The position numbers and the translations under genes were made by a program. The notes under the pieces are model-generated. The model was given only the letters and a program-made list of their open reading frames with translations. It searched no databases and was not told where the DNA came from. From positions 1 to 17,732 of the forward strand of contig CAVCXB010000059.1 of NCBI GenBank assembly GCA_963605535.1: a stretch of DNA of 17,732 nucleotides, read 5' to 3'. Positions 1 to 6,432 of the stretch are shown here, piece after piece (position 1 is the stretch's first letter; the number at the start of each line of letters is the position of its first letter). Source of the stretch: Anthropogastromicrobium chipingensis_A (GTDB taxonomy: Bacteria > Bacillota > Clostridia > Lachnospirales > Lachnospiraceae).

Positions 1-122
1 GCTGTCTGGTACGTGTAATAAGATGTCAGTCCCTCAGTCTCATCTGCCATCGCTGTGATCGGTGCCATTGATGCGGTCATAGCCGCTGCAAGCGCCAGTG
101 CAAGTGCTTTGTTCTTTTTCAT
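1..122 (-). CDS. N-terminus of an exported protein (partial, runs off the window)
   Basis: Only the first 40 or so residues are present. They begin with a Sec signal peptide: MKKNK, then an Ala/Leu-rich hydrophobic stretch, then a likely cleavage site after ITAMA, followed by an acidic mature start (DETEG). There is no lipobox cysteine. The start ATG is at 122-120 and is preceded by a clear ribosome site (GGAAGGAG, about 7 bases away). The signal peptide style and the following Tyr/Thr-rich residues resemble extracellular solute-binding proteins of peptide ABC transporters in Lachnospiraceae, but too little is present to assign a family. It has a dedicated promoter (260-288) and an unusual leader with a hairpin and a leader ORF that overlaps its start by ATGA. 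Confidence 0.75.
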   Translation of the reverse strand, partial: MKKNKALALALAAAMTASMAPITAMADETEGLTSYYTYQT

Positions 123-214
123 AATCTGCTCCTTCCGCTGCCCAAAGGGCTGCCCTTTATTGCCAAATGGTCAAAAAAAGAGCAAAGGAAATCAAGATCC
201 TGTGTAATCGCCAT
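119..214 (-). CDS. Putative 31-residue leader peptide overlapping the downstream start
   Basis: A short ORF begins with ATG at 214-212 and ends with TGA at 121-119, so its stop overlaps the ATG of the exported-protein gene (ATGA overlap), the arrangement typical of translational coupling. It has a plausible ribosome site, AAAGGA, six bases before the ATG. Both the ribosome site and the start codon lie inside the 5' part of the hairpin at 173-229, and the ORF reads through the hairpin and its T-run. The peptide begins MAITQDLDFLCSFF and ends in GSGRSRL. It matches no family I recognise. It may be a regulatory leader peptide rather than a functional product, or a chance ORF; only the coupling geometry and the ribosome site support it. 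Confidence 0.4.
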   Translation of the reverse strand: MAITQDLDFLCSFFDHLAIKGSPLGSGRSRL

Positions 215-229
215 TGATTATCCTTTGCT
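173..229 (-). terminator. Terminator-like hairpin in the leader (possible attenuator)
   Basis: A nine-base stem (AGCAAAGGA pairing with TCCTTTGCT at 181-189 and 221-229) continues after a one-base bulge into a six-base stem (AATCAA/TTGATT). On the minus strand it is followed at once by C and seven T residues (179-173). On the plus strand it is followed by TTTTTATTTTTTT, so it could work in both directions. It lies about 25 bases downstream of the predicted transcription start of the exported-protein gene, so on the minus strand it would be an attenuator within the leader. Confidence 0.65.
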
Positions 230-259
230 TTTTATTTTTTTGTTATTTAGCTGTTTTTC

Positions 260-288
260 ATTATATTATTTTGTGCAGTAGTTGTCAA
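260..288 (-). promoter_or_regulatory. Consensus sigma-A promoter for the exported-protein gene
   Basis: On the minus strand TTGACA (288-283) is separated by exactly 17 bases from TATAAT (265-260), matching the sigma-A consensus at all twelve positions. Predicted transcription start is near 253, giving a leader of about 130 bases. The rest of 123-394 is AT-rich and holds no gene other than the leader ORF. Confidence 0.9.
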
Positions 289-354
289 GCATTTTTTAAT
301 TTTGTTTTATTTTTGCTTGGTTGTCAATAGTTTTACGACATTTTTTTTAAATTT

Positions 355-388
355 GTCTTGGCAGCTTTACATATCATACTGCCAAGAC
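355..388. repeat. Perfect 10-bp inverted repeat downstream of the IS30 remnant
   Basis: GTCTTGGCAG (355-364) and CTGCCAAGAC (379-388) form a perfect stem with a 14-base loop. It lies seven bases past the stop codon of the transposase remnant. On the minus strand it is followed by an A-rich tract, not a T-run. On the plus strand it is followed by CTTTTCTT, so it would be at best a weak plus-strand terminator. It may be the 3' structure of the insertion element. Confidence 0.6.
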
Positions 389-394
389 CTTTTC

Positions 395-612
395 TTATCC
401 AAACTGCTTTAATTCTGCCTCAAAAAGTGCTTTGGAGGTCTGAAAACGAAACATCCTACGAGGATAGCTATTTATCCAGCTTTCAATATATATGATATCG
501 TTTTCTGTTTTATCATCAAAATCCACACCATTCGGAATATGGCGTTAAATCATCTTATTGATGTTTTCGTTAGTTCCTCTTTCCCAACTAGAATATGCGT
601 GGAGACTTCATG
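395..612 (-). pseudogene. IS30-family transposase, C-terminal remnant
   Basis: Reading the minus strand from about 603 to the stop at 395 gives the characteristic IS30-family C-terminus: AYSSWERGTNENINKM, then an in-frame TAA at 545-547, then HIPNGVDFDD, ESWINSYPRRMF and ALFEAELKQFG before the natural stop. WERGTNEN is the conserved block around the catalytic Glu of the DDE domain. Upstream of about 603 the frame breaks (a stop at the -3 side, with FC-like residues continuing in another frame). All N-terminal transposase sequence is missing, so the element cannot encode an active enzyme. The remnant ends against the terminator of the ABC module. Residue similarity is recognised by eye, not by alignment. 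Confidence 0.85.
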
Positions 613-666
613 CAAAAAATAAAAATAGTCAGAAGCACCGTAGACTTTACTCTACACGCTTCTGAC
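610..666 (-). terminator. Rho-independent terminator of the ABC/lipoprotein module
   Basis: GTCAGAAGC (628-636) pairs with GCTTCTGAC (658-666), and an inner GTAGA/TCTAC stem lengthens it. On the minus strand it is followed by TATTTTTATTTTTT. It sits 40 bases after the stop of the ATPase gene at 707, so it ends that operon. Confidence 0.88.
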
Positions 667-706
667 CATAGTAAACAATTTTTCTTATTCAATTTTCTCA
701 CTGTTC

Positions 707-1354
707 TTATTGCTTTTCTGCTATCTGATGCTCAATCATCTTTCCCCTATCAAAATGGAAAATCTCATCACACAGTACACGAATATCCTCGCTGCTATGG
801 CTGGCGACAACAATCAGCTTTCCTGCTTCTTTCTGATTTAAAAGAATCTGATACATCTCCTGCACACCATCGTTATCCAATCCAGACAATGGCTCATCCA
901 AAAGAAGAATATCTGGATGCTCCATTAGTGCCTGTGCCAGTCCAAGGCGCTGACGCATACCGAGCGAATATTTTCCGACATGCTTCTTACTCTCCGGATC
1001 AAGTCCAACAAGACGAATTGCATTCTTGATCTCTTCATCGGAAATCTTGTGACGAATAGACGCAAGCATCTTCAAATTGCGAAAGCCAGAATAACCGGGA
1101 AGAAATCCTGGATTTTCAATAATGGCTCCGATATTATCTGGCGCATCAATATCCTTTCCAAGTATTTTACCATCAATTGTAATTGTTCCGGATGTAGGTG
1201 AAACAAACCCCAAAATATGCTTCATCAGCATCGTTTTTCCAGAACCATTTCGTCCGACAAGACCATAAATCTTTCCTTTTTCCAGTGTCATGCTAATATG
1301 CGACAGAACTTCTACACCATCAAAGCTCTTTGTCAAATCTTTTATTTCGATCAT
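707..1354 (-). CDS. ABC transporter ATP-binding protein, BcrA/LanF type
   Basis: This 215-residue cytoplasmic ATPase is a single nucleotide-binding domain. Walker A is GRNGSGKT (residues 34-41), the signature is YSLGMRQR (129-136), Walker B is ILLLDEP (149-155) and the switch His is in VVASHSSE (about 186). The Q-loop position reads GAIIENPGF, with Glu80 in place of Gln. That replacement (the 'E-loop') is known from lantibiotic immunity ATPases (LanF) and BcrA-like bacitracin-resistance ATPases. The start has GAGGAA nine bases upstream. It is the last gene of a five-gene operon, 36 bases after the second permease, and probably powers the two permeases encoded at 1391-3086. It could serve immunity, or export of a peptide or lipid; the substrate is not known. 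Confidence 0.93.
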   Translation of the reverse strand: MIEIKDLTKSFDGVEVLSHISMTLEKGKIYGLVGRNGSGKTMLMKHILGFVSPTSGTITIDGKILGKDIDAPDNIGAIIENPGFLPGYSGFRNLKMLASIRHKISDEEIKNAIRLVGLDPESKKHVGKYSLGMRQRLGLAQALMEHPDILLLDEPLSGLDNDGVQEMYQILLNQKEAGKLIVVASHSSEDIRVLCDEIFHFDRGKMIEHQIAEKQ

Positions 1355-1390
1355 TCTATACGTTCCTCACTTTCTCTTTCCGATCACTCA

Positions 1391-2296
1391 TTATTGGTCG
1401 TTATTTCCCTGTAAATCTGTTATCATGATTCGTTTGCTCTGGTAATAAATTGCCGCAAAGAATACTAACAACAAAATTGCATACAGAGCTGAAATTGCTG
1501 GAATCGTGAGTGCTCGATGCGCCTGTACAGCGTCTAGTGACTCTACGCTTGTCCAGCAGACAGGCGAAAAATATTGCAGCCAATAGTTTTTAGGAAACGC
1601 AAGCCATGTGAGTATTGGATCAAGAAAAACAATGATTCCGCTCACTGCCAATCCCCACAAGATATTTTTGCTAATTAAGCTAACGAAATACAAAATCATA
1701 CCAAGCAGTGTAAAGGACGCCCATGCTGTCAGAAACGTATAAAGTGTTGCTCCACTTGGATATAGATATTTTACAACTATAATTGGAATAACCGTTGGAT
1801 ATAATTGAGCTAATTGCTCTTTACTCATCTGTGAGGTTCCATAAATAAGATCCGCTGCTGCTCCATCCCAACTGTCCCTCAAGGAAAGAATGGGAACGGC
1901 TACCAGTGCTGCGCAAACTGTAATAAACGCAATATAGACAAATGAAACTGCTGCTATGTATAGACAAGTACCAATGCACCAACCAGAACGTTTGCTTCTC
2001 ATGATTGCATATGGTGTAATTGGATAATAAAATGGTGCATCACAGAGTAACAAAATAAGCCCAATATGGAAACAAATTTTGGGTGTTCCAATTGAAATCT
2101 CTGTACTTCCAAACAGTAATGGAAGAAGAAGTGGTGTCGATACTGCACCATTGTCTAGTCCGTACTGCAAAATAGGCTTCAATATATTAAAAACAATAAG
2201 TGCAGTAAATAAAAAAATAAATTTTACTCGAAAGTCCTGTCTCCAACAATTAAAATTAATGGAAGTAACTGCCATTGAACGTTTAAATAAGTCCAT
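1391..2296 (-). CDS. ABC-2-type membrane permease of the module
   Basis: A 301-residue integral membrane protein with about six hydrophobic segments: roughly 26-44, 73-95, 115-140, 175-205, 210-232 and 268-286. It has no ATPase motifs. The start ATG (2296) follows GGAGG with eight bases spacing and overlaps the 3' end of the preceding permease by 14 bases, which implies translational coupling. With the 267-residue partner and the E-loop ATPase it makes a heterodimeric permease like LanE/LanG or BcrB-type proteins. I do not recognise a named family beyond this. The gene is AT-rich compared with the exporters at 6849-10590. Confidence 0.85.
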   Translation of the reverse strand: MDLFKRSMAVTSINFNCWRQDFRVKFIFLFTALIVFNILKPILQYGLDNGAVSTPLLLPLLFGSTEISIGTPKICFHIGLILLLCDAPFYYPITPYAIMRSKRSGWCIGTCLYIAAVSFVYIAFITVCAALVAVPILSLRDSWDGAAADLIYGTSQMSKEQLAQLYPTVIPIIVVKYLYPSGATLYTFLTAWASFTLLGMILYFVSLISKNILWGLAVSGIIVFLDPILTWLAFPKNYWLQYFSPVCWTSVESLDAVQAHRALTIPAISALYAILLLVFFAAIYYQSKRIMITDLQGNNDQ

Positions 2297-3086
2297 GTTT
2301 TTTCCTCCATTCTAGTCTTCTTGCAAAGAAAAATGCACAAAATGCATATACAGTAAACGGATACAGCATCCCCCATAAAAACATAAGTGTATGTGGAGTA
2401 GCAGTTCCTGCTGAAAATGTTGGCATCATAGAAATCAGTCCCAATATGCTAAATATGCTGCTATATGGAATATAGGAAGCCGCTGCATAGAACGTAAGGC
2501 CACACATTCCAACTGCCACAAATAAATTAGGCTGATAAACAGAAAGTAATAATCCAGTGCCACTACAAGCAACTGTGATCACCCCAAACTGAAGTGCCAT
2601 CATGACTGAATACAGAATCGGATGATTCCATGAAAAAATACCATAATAAAGGTCTTTCATTCCCAATGACATCAATGGCAAACCCATGCAAACACTTACA
2701 ACAAGATAGAGTCCAACTACTATTATCATTCCCAACATGATCGCAAGAAAATTAATAACAAAACGACTGATCGTGTACGACAAAAGTGTTGTTCTATTAA
2801 GAATCGAACGCAAATATCGACTATTTTCATCGCTGCAATAGCTGCCTGTGTAAAGGCCACCGAGCAAGAATACAATAACCACTTTAAATTTATCAAACGC
2901 CAAACTATTATATAATATATTTACGCACCCCTGCATCCCTGTTGAATTTCCCCACCATGTATAACTTTGAAATTCATTCCATGTTGAAGCAAACAGAACC
3001 AAAAGTGCCGCTATTACAATGAATACAAATTTTTTGCAAAAAATACTTCTCCTCAAATCCATTCTAAGGCAGTTCATATTTTTCAC
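2283..3086 (-). CDS. ABC-2-type membrane permease of the module
   Basis: A 267-residue membrane protein with about six transmembrane segments. The first is near residues 17-36 after a short basic cytoplasmic N-terminus (MDLRRSIFCKKF), and the last ends just before a basic tail (RRLEWRKK). This layout fits ABC-2-type permeases such as those in LanFEG systems. The start at 3086 follows GGAGGTG with a good spacing, 22 bases after the lipoprotein gene. The stop overlaps the next permease by 14 bases. It probably dimerises with the 301-residue permease and is driven by the ATPase at 707-1354. The role is inferred from the neighbourhood. Confidence 0.85.
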   Translation of the reverse strand: MKNMNCLRMDLRRSIFCKKFVFIVIAALLVLFASTWNEFQSYTWWGNSTGMQGCVNILYNSLAFDKFKVVIVFLLGGLYTGSYCSDENSRYLRSILNRTTLLSYTISRFVINFLAIMLGMIIVVGLYLVVSVCMGLPLMSLGMKDLYYGIFSWNHPILYSVMMALQFGVITVACSGTGLLLSVYQPNLFVAVGMCGLTFYAAASYIPYSSIFSILGLISMMPTFSAGTATPHTLMFLWGMLYPFTVYAFCAFFFARRLEWRKKHGLI

Positions 3087-3108
3087 CTCCGCTCTATTGC
3101 ATATCGCA

Positions 3109-4230
3109 TCAATTATTTACTACAAATCCACTTACCGCATCAATATAAATTGTTCCTGTTCTTCCAGCAATTACAGATTCATCTGTATTATTTTGAATAT
3201 AATCAACTCGCCATGCAGGAACCGCATAGTTTTCCCCATCCGCGTTATATTCTATTACATAAACTAGAGAAATCGTATCAATTGTAATATTTGTTCCCAA
3301 TGTCTGTATTGCTTGTGACATGGCTTTTTCTTTTGAAACTAACTCATGTTTTTCTGAAATTTCTTCTGGTTCATATGGAAGATCTGCACTCAAAATAGCT
3401 ACTTTATTTTGGTAAGGAAGATATACAATCTCTAATTGCCCACTATCCATTAAGACTTCATTTAACTTTAACTTATATACCAGAAGCATCGCCTCATATT
3501 CCTTTTTCCAAGGCAAATTTCTCTTAAATCCCGAATCCATTTTATCGTACAATGCATCCGCCTCTGCCTCTTTCCCTTCATCTCTTAATTGCTCCACTTG
3601 TCCTCTTGTTATAACCTCATAGCCTTCTCCTGGAGCACTAATCGTATACTGTAATTTTTTTTCAATATTTTGAATTGCATCTAATGTAATTGCATACGAA
3701 GAAATCTCTGCATCCTCATATCCACATAATCTTGCATATTTTTCACAAGATTTTACTGCCTGCTCCTTCGTACAAGAATCCAACGATTCTTCTGGGTACG
3801 TTTCTCTTAGCAAACTCCCATCACCGATTGGATTCATTAAACGACTATATGTAGAAGCCATTCCATCATTTTCATCTCTATAACTAATCACAAACTCTTT
3901 TACGTAATTTGCCACTATTCCCTCTTTCTCATAATAATAATCACCCAAGTAATGTTTCGGCTTGTACTGTTCTGCTTCTTCTATTGTTGGTACTCCTAAT
4001 AACAGTTGTGCAAACTGATTTAAATCCGTATTGTCTTTTCTCTTTAATTTTATGGATTCTAAATAATTCCTATCATCTTCTTTTTCACTAGTATTACTTC
4101 CAGCTTGAATTTGTTCTTCACTTTCAGTAGGTAACAAAACTGAAATCTCTCTCTTAAATCTACATCCTGCTAAAGTTAATAACGCCATACTAACAAATAT
4201 TACTAGAAATTTTTGATTATTATTCTTCAT
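3109..4230 (-). CDS. Lipoprotein of the secreted-protein/ABC module
   Basis: A 373-residue predicted lipoprotein. The chosen start (4230) has AAGGAG nine bases upstream; an in-frame upstream extension to 4308 would put 26 unlikely residues before the signal. The signal peptide MKNNNQKFLVIFVSMALL ends in a lipobox, TLAGC. The mature part is acidic and hydrophilic, with a mixed fold that I do not recognise. Its last 70 residues (KAMSQAIQTLGTN, then PAWRVDYI, then GTIYIDAVSGFVV) resemble the PepSY-like or YcdA-like pattern in which a 'WRV' strand is followed by 'IYIDAxxG'. It follows the secreted-protein gene and precedes two permeases. A LanI-like immunity lipoprotein, a substrate-capture lipoprotein or a chaperone for the secreted protein would all fit. 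Confidence 0.88.
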   Translation of the reverse strand: MKNNNQKFLVIFVSMALLTLAGCRFKREISVLLPTESEEQIQAGSNTSEKEDDRNYLESIKLKRKDNTDLNQFAQLLLGVPTIEEAEQYKPKHYLGDYYYEKEGIVANYVKEFVISYRDENDGMASTYSRLMNPIGDGSLLRETYPEESLDSCTKEQAVKSCEKYARLCGYEDAEISSYAITLDAIQNIEKKLQYTISAPGEGYEVITRGQVEQLRDEGKEAEADALYDKMDSGFKRNLPWKKEYEAMLLVYKLKLNEVLMDSGQLEIVYLPYQNKVAILSADLPYEPEEISEKHELVSKEKAMSQAIQTLGTNITIDTISLVYVIEYNADGENYAVPAWRVDYIQNNTDESVIAGRTGTIYIDAVSGFVVNN

Positions 4231-4248
4231 TTTCAACTTCTCCTTTTT

Positions 4249-4286
4249 AAATATCCCCTCAGAGCCTAAACTCCAAGGGGATATTT
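4249..4286 (-). other. Intercistronic hairpin between secreted protein and lipoprotein genes
   Basis: An 11-bp perfect stem (AAATATCCCCT at 4249-4259 with AGGGGATATTT at 4276-4286) has a further GAG/CTC pairing inside the loop. It lies in the 78-base gap between the stop at 4309 and the ATG at 4230, just before the ribosome site of the lipoprotein. The T-run expected of a full terminator is missing on the minus strand (only ATATTT then A residues). Partial termination or 3'-end protection of the small-gene mRNA would let the secreted protein be made in excess. Confidence 0.7.
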
Positions 4287-4308
4287 GCATTATTAAACTT
4301 TTCTGCAA

Positions 4309-4704
4309 TTAGCCGTTTGGATTCCACTCACCCCAAACTGTATAATTTGCAGTTGTAGAGCCTGAATTTGCACGAAGCATACAATAATCCGCATAATTAT
4401 AATACGCTGCCATGTATGGAATTGAATGCTTACTGCGATCAGAATTCATAAAATTAATAGATCCCTGCGTCATCTGCACACCATTGTTTGCAATAACAAT
4501 ATAATTTGTAGGAAGCTCATTATGATTACTTCCAAGAGCCTTTACGTATGCATGATCTGCTGGAATTTCCTTTTTGACTGGTGTAGAATTATACCCTTCA
4601 TTATTATAGTATACTGGAATCCAATAACTCGTCGCTGCAAACGCAGTTCCCGTCGTTGCCAGTGTTAGCATAGCCAATGCGGCTGCTAAGCCTTTCTTTT
4701 TCAT
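4309..4704 (-). CDS. Small secreted protein, DUF2712-like
   Basis: A 131-residue protein with a Sec signal peptide (MKKKGLAAALAML, cleavage probably after GTAFA near residue 23), leaving about 108 mature residues. The mature chain is Tyr/Asn/Ser-rich, with motifs IPVYYNNEGY, YIVIANNGVQMTQGS, PYMAAYYNYADY, ANSGSTTANYTVWGEW and a C-terminal WNPNG. The 'AYYNYA...LRAxNxx...Y.V.G.W' pattern resembles DUF2712 proteins, secreted proteins of unknown function often found beside ABC transporters in Firmicutes; this was judged by eye. It has a good ribosome site (AGGGAG) and heads the operon with the lipoprotein, two permeases and the ATPase. It may be a bacteriocin-like peptide or an envelope factor. 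One Cys is present, so no internal disulfide forms. Confidence 0.82.
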   Translation of the reverse strand: MKKKGLAAALAMLTLATTGTAFAATSYWIPVYYNNEGYNSTPVKKEIPADHAYVKALGSNHNELPTNYIVIANNGVQMTQGSINFMNSDRSKHSIPYMAAYYNYADYCMLRANSGSTTANYTVWGEWNPNG

Positions 4705-4850
4705 AGAAATCTCCCTTCTAGGTTTTCGCCTTTGTAATTTATTTTACACAACAGATCACCCCCTACTTACCTTCGGCGCCTTTGTACATTGCAAGTAGAA
4801 AACAATCCATGTATAACCCATATAACGAATGCAACTCGTATCGCAAAAAA

Positions 4851-4894
4851 GATTCGTAACATCTTGTTGTTATACTAACATAATGTTACGAATC
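4851..4894. promoter_or_regulatory. Perfect 12-bp inverted repeat, likely operator of the secreted-protein operon
   Basis: GATTCGTAACAT (4851-4862) is repeated inverted as ATGTTACGAATC (4883-4894) with a 20-base spacer. The inner ends make two smaller palindromes of the form AACA-N3-TGTT, centred at 4863 and 4882. On the minus strand one arm lies between the -35 and -10 boxes and the other covers about +4 to +15, a position suited to repression. The half-site is close to, but not the same as, the TACA/TGTA elements of the BlaI/MecI/CopY family. Confidence 0.65.
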
Positions 4895-4900
4895 TGTCAA
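4872..4900 (-). promoter_or_regulatory. Sigma-A promoter of the secreted-protein/ABC operon
   Basis: TTGACA (4900-4895) is followed after 17 bases by TAGTAT (4877-4872) on the minus strand. Predicted start is near 4865, giving a leader of about 160 bases. That leader contains a 10-base direct repeat, CGCCTTTGTA, at 4727-4736 and 4777-4786. The stretch 4901-5019 up to the M56 protease gene is AT-rich and shows no terminator or gene that I can support. Confidence 0.75.
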
Positions 4901-5019
4901 GCAGTAATTCTGTTATTTTTTATAATTTTTTATAATTTCTTCTTATCTTTCCACTTTTTCTTGTCTATTTTTCTATTCACGCTGCCAGTCCGTTCCATGT
5001 GTTCTACGCAATACACAAC

Positions 5020-6432
5020 TCACTGTACTACTAACGATCCGCCCTCGGTTCGCTCACCTGACCAATTTCGGATAAAGACATAATATGGTCCACTCTCTTC
5101 AATATCAAAGTTATGACCTTCATTCTTTCCTTCGAGACAGCGTCTTTTTGTATCACAGATAATTCCATATTCTACTTTATAATTGGCGTAAGTATAAACC
5201 CATATACTCTCACCTTTTTCTTTGTAGAACGGTCCAAACTGAATCTCCTGATCTTTTTGCAGCGTCCATTCTTGTGCATCTGATCCATGCTTTGATACCG
5301 AAGCCTTTGCAATCAATTCTTCACTTTTGATCTGCTCGCCCGTAAAGTGAAGGCTCGACGCATCCGTTATTGCCTGCTTCTCCTGACGCTCTGTTTCCTC
5401 TGATGTGATCCATTTCATTGCAGCATCATAGCCGACAACAGACGCAAAGCTGATCGTATAGACACTTGTGCATAAAATAATACCTGCTAAAAGGACTGCC
5501 GTTATACGTCCCGCTGTCGTGAATGTATGATTTTCTTTTGCAAGCTGTGTCTCTTTTACCGCACGCTCACGCGCTTTCAGCGTATTTTTATTTTCGCACA
5601 GTGCCGAATACGCATATGCACGCCTCTGCTTCTGGTCAGCAGCAAAGGCACGAATCTGTGAAAAATAAGCATGACGCTCGATGCCAAGCTGTTCAATGCT
5701 GTCAAGATCACAGTAATACTCATTGCAGACATTCAGTTGTGAAAACAGCTTCTTTACTCCTGGGCAAAACCAATACAAACTGGAAATCACAAGCATCATC
5801 TGCTTCATTAAAAAGTCTCTATGGCGAATATGCGTCAGCTCATGCACGAGAATCAACTGTAATGCCTCTGCATCAATCTCTCCTGTTGGAATGAAGACAC
5901 ACGGATGCAGATAGCTCATTGTCATTGGTGACACGATTTCTGGACTTGCAAGAACACAAATACGGCGTTTGATACCCATTTGAGTGCGGAGCGCATCGAC
6001 TATTTTTTGTGCAGCTACTAATGTCAGCAGTTCTTGTTCTGCCGCCTCTGTTTTATATTGATACGCATCCACTTTTAATTCATGCAGACAGTAAAGCTGT
6101 TTCGCAGTTAGAATCGTCTTTCGCACGGCTCCAATTATCCAAAGAACCGCCATCGCACTTAATAAAATGCTGATCAACCCCGCAGAGCGAAACATTTCGT
6201 ACTGAAATGCCTTTCCGCCCTCTTTTTGCTGCCAGTACCAAAAAAGAATCGGAACGAAGAAGCTAAGTAGCACTGGCCAGAGAAGCATTCGCATAAAAAT
6301 GGTGTCCTGTCCAACGTGTTTTTTTCGCGCAAAGCGCCACAGCCCTGCCAGGATGCTTCCGGTAAGGCCACTCAGAAAGATGAACCAAAACACGGTTGCC
6401 ATCCATTCAATGAAAAAATTACATTTCGTCAT
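5020..6432 (-). CDS. BlaR1/MecR1-type M56 membrane metalloprotease sensor
   Basis: With the start at 6432 the protein has 470 residues. That ATG follows AGGAAG and overlaps the repressor gene by 14 bases; a longer frame opens at 6498 inside that gene. The zinc protease motif HELTH is at about residues 197-201, with the downstream Glu in NEYYCD (about 238). There are three membrane helices before the protease and one after it (about 308-328). In BlaR1/MecR1 the extracellular C-terminus is a penicillin-binding domain of about 250 residues with SxxK. Here the outer part is only about 140 residues, shows no SxxK/SxN/KTG set, and looks beta-rich with aromatic residues (GPFYKEKGESIWVYTYANY). It probably senses something other than a beta-lactam and activates cleavage of the neighbouring BlaI-like repressor. 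Confidence 0.92.
   Translation of the reverse strand: MTKCNFFIEWMATVFWFIFLSGLTGSILAGLWRFARKKHVGQDTIFMRMLLWPVLLSFFVPILFWYWQQKEGGKAFQYEMFRSAGLISILLSAMAVLWIIGAVRKTILTAKQLYCLHELKVDAYQYKTEAAEQELLTLVAAQKIVDALRTQMGIKRRICVLASPEIVSPMTMSYLHPCVFIPTGEIDAEALQLILVHELTHIRHRDFLMKQMMLVISSLYWFCPGVKKLFSQLNVCNEYYCDLDSIEQLGIERHAYFSQIRAFAADQKQRRAYAYSALCENKNTLKARERAVKETQLAKENHTFTTAGRITAVLLAGIILCTSVYTISFASVVGYDAAMKWITSEETERQEKQAITDASSLHFTGEQIKSEELIAKASVSKHGSDAQEWTLQKDQEIQFGPFYKEKGESIWVYTYANYKVEYGIICDTKRRCLEGKNEGHNFDIEESGPYYVFIRNWSGERTEGGSLVVQ

Noticed and set aside
301..394. Terminal inverted repeat of the IS30 element
   Set aside because: Only one end of the element survives here, so no partner repeat can be matched; the 10-bp hairpin at 355-388 is an internal stem, not a demonstrated IS end.
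595..1029. Plus-strand ORF of 144 codons
   Set aside because: It covers the terminator and is antisense to the ATPase Walker B and signature region; no family features.
4829..5083. Plus-strand ORF of 84 codons with a hydrophobic stretch
   Set aside because: The hydrophobic run comes from AT-rich intergenic sequence, no ribosome site is seen, it crosses the promoter/operator of the secreted-protein operon and runs antisense into the M56 protease gene.
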